33,082 nucleotides of DNA from Lachnospiraceae bacterium. Its GTDB lineage: Bacteria; Bacillota; Clostridia; Lachnospirales; Lachnospiraceae. Every line of letters starts with the position of its first letter. Position 1 is the first letter of the stretch. Where the stretch lies: NCBI GenBank assembly GCA_004558185.1, contig SFDP01000029.1, positions 1-33,082 on the forward strand. Direction: 5' to 3'. The notes beneath the pieces were generated by a model, which did no database searches, was not told where the DNA came from, and saw nothing but the letters and a program-made list of their open reading frames with translations. The position numbers and the translations under genes were made by a program. Shown piece by piece: positions 31,993-33,082 of this stretch.

Positions 31993-32742
31993 TTAATAGC
32001 GGATATCTTTGCTATTAGTGCGAAACTGTGTCGGCGTTACCTGCATATATTTTTTAAACAGCTTTGAAAAATAAAAATAGTCACTTATTCCTACTGCCGT
32101 ACATATGTATTGAACCTTATGATCTGTATGAATGAGCATGTCGCAGGCTTTTTCGATTCTGAGTCTGGTGATATGCTCCACAATCCCCCTTCCGGTTTCC
32201 TTTTTGAATAGAGAAGAAAGATAGTTAGGGGTTAAGCCAAAGGAGTTAGACAGCATTTCAATGGTAATCTCTTTTGTAAGATTATCCTCGATAAACGTAA
32301 GAATTCCCTGTATAGTCGGATTTAAAGAGGGAGCAGTGTGCTCTCCTGTGTCGGAGTTCGGTTCCTTATGGGGAAGGGTATTAAGCAGCAATCGTATACA
32401 TTCGGTAAGCTCTATAAGATCAAAAGGCTTCAAAAGATATCGGAATACGCCATATTGCAATGCCTTCTGGGCATAAGCAAAATCAGGATAGCCGGATAAA
32501 ATAATGAAAGGAAGATCAGGATATACTGTCTTTGCAGCCTGAATAAGCTCCAGACCGTTCATGCCCGGCATTCTTATATCGGTAACAACCACATCCGGCT
32601 TTTTTTTATGAATCAGAGACAGGGCCTGGACACCATTTTGCGCAGTATAAATGGTATTTACATTTATACTTTTCCAGTCTACTCCCATTTCAAGACCTCT
32701 TGAAATATATTTTTCATCATCTACTAAAAGCACTTTATACAT
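31993..32742 (-). CDS. AraC-type response regulator, YesN-like
   Basis: 249 residues. The receiver domain (1-125) has DDE near the N-terminus, phosphoacceptor Asp55 in VVTDIRMPGMNG, and the Lys in LLKPFDLIE. An approximately 20-residue linker joins two AraC helix-turn-helix units (about 145-245): IEMLSNSFGLTPNYLSSLFK and YICTAVGISDYFYFSKLFK. It is the compact form without the long middle domain seen in YesN. It likely activates sugar-use genes in response to the sensor gene behind it. The convergent glycosidase locus is the obvious target, which is inference. Its promoter overlaps an inverted repeat. Confidence 0.93.
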   Translation of the reverse strand: MYKVLLVDDEKYISRGLEMGVDWKSINVNTIYTAQNGVQALSLIHKKKPDVVVTDIRMPGMNGLELIQAAKTVYPDLPFIILSGYPDFAYAQKALQYGVFRYLLKPFDLIELTECIRLLLNTLPHKEPNSDTGEHTAPSLNPTIQGILTFIEDNLTKEITIEMLSNSFGLTPNYLSSLFKKETGRGIVEHITRLRIEKACDMLIHTDHKVQYICTAVGISDYFYFSKLFKKYMQVTPTQFRTNSKDIRY

Positions 32743-32801
32743 AGGATACCTTCATGCCTTTCCTTGATCAATTTAGACGAGTTACGGTGTTTTGCGGGAA
32801 T

Positions 32802-32839
32802 ATGTTTAAATAACCCGGTAATTTTCCTGTTTTAAACAT
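32802..32839 (-). promoter_or_regulatory. Inverted repeat, possible operator of the YesN-like gene
   Basis: ATGTTTAAA (32802-32810) and TTTAAACAT (32831-32839) are perfect inverted copies with centres 29 bases apart. The distal arm touches the -10 box and the other lies in the leader, suggesting autoregulation by a dimeric protein bound on one DNA face. Confidence 0.5.
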
Positions 32840-32867
32840 TATACACCATTAAATTTGAGATAAGCAA
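32838..32867 (-). promoter_or_regulatory. Promoter of the YesN/YesM-like operon
   Basis: On the minus strand TTGCTT (32867-32862) and TATAAT (32843-32838) are separated by 18 bases, giving a leader of about 90 bases. Apart from this promoter, the inverted repeat and the repeat at 33001-33061, the 340-base end region shows AT-rich sequence without recognised features. Confidence 0.55.
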
Positions 32868-33000
32868 TAATTTGATAGACGAATAGAGAAAAAGAATAAT
32901 CCATATTTGTAAAATTCTACGAAAATAATCGGAGATTTTTCAATATGTATAAAAGATTTGACCATAATTTTAAGGAATAAAGCATTATATAATGATACCA

Positions 33001-33061
33001 GGGTCAAAAGGTCTGAACCCACATGAGCTTGCTCAAATGTGGGTGAATGTCCTTGAGACCC
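33001..33061 (+). repeat. Dispersed foldable repeat, copy 1
   Basis: 61 bases closed by GGGTC/GACCC (33001-33005, 33057-33061), with AAGG/CCTT inside, then CCCACAT/ATGTGGG (33018-33024, 33037-33043) and GAGC/GCTC at the tip. Bases 33005-33035 match the minus strand of 26343-26373 at 27 of 31. A TATAAT lies 7 bases before the closed stem (32988-32993), but no -35 box is at a usual distance. Confidence 0.6.
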
Positions 33062-33082
33062 GCCAAAATATGAGCTTAAAAG

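Noticed and set aside
32958..32993. Promoter TTGACC...TATAAT before the repeat at 33001
   Set aside because: The spacer is 24 bases, too long for a normal promoter, and no better -35 box is found.
1..33082. CRISPR arrays, tRNA or rRNA genes, phage genes
   Set aside because: No regularly spaced repeats, no cloverleaf-like sequence, and no integrase, capsid or transposase frame was seen on reading both strands.

Overview
The window looks like chromosomal DNA of a low-to-mid GC Gram-positive anaerobe of the Clostridia, most likely a gut Lachnospiraceae. This rests on strong AGGAGG-type ribosome binding sites, some GTG starts, an OmpR-type and a YesM/YesN-type two-component pair, an ABC-F protein of the YbiT/YkpA type, and a set of cytoplasmic glycosidases for host glycans. 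The family assignment is inference from protein style; there is no rRNA or marker gene here. I see no tRNA, rRNA, CRISPR array, phage or complete insertion sequence.

Layout. Positions 1-600 hold the leader of a leftward gene outside the window and a histidine-rich YmaF-family gene. Positions 623-2719 are a self-regulated GntR (YtrA-type) / ABC ATPase / ABC permease operon with an operator over its promoter. It meets head-on a leftward operon (5867 down to 2716) of a DUF5050-like membrane-anchored protein, an OmpR-type response regulator and a HAMP histidine kinase. Overlapping divergent promoters at 5921-5968 separate that operon from pheA (6001-7137). Positions 7195-12206 form a compact operon of a DUF815-type AAA+ ATPase, a Ppx/GppA-HD protein and polyphosphate kinase. 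Then come maf, a small acidic protein and a chemotaxis-type receptor, ending in a strong terminator at 14307-14363. A leftward group follows (ABC-F, PHP phosphoesterase, HAD phosphatase, 17725 down to 14378).

The right half (18.0-32.8 kb) is an accessory region: a degenerate GGDEF protein, a GH29-type alpha-L-fucosidase, a 68-residue membrane ORF overlapping a GH2 beta-galactosidase, a GH95-type alpha-L-fucosidase, a GH20 beta-N-acetylhexosaminidase, an exporter-type ABC half-transporter, and a leftward YesN/YesM-like regulator pair. None of the four glycosidases has a visible signal peptide. Together they would strip fucose, galactose and N-acetylhexosamine from imported fucosylated oligosaccharides such as milk oligosaccharides or mucin glycans. 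No importer for such sugars lies in the window.

The most unusual material is non-coding: (1) two inverted copies of a 152-153 bp MITE-like element with terminal inverted repeats and 8-bp flanking direct repeats (17813-17964, 20554-20706); (2) a 56-bp near-identical repeat ending one base before the chosen start codons of two unrelated genes, maf and the GH95 gene, which also supplies the stop codon of the GH2 gene; (3) a third dispersed, foldable repeat (26343-26373 and 33001-33061).
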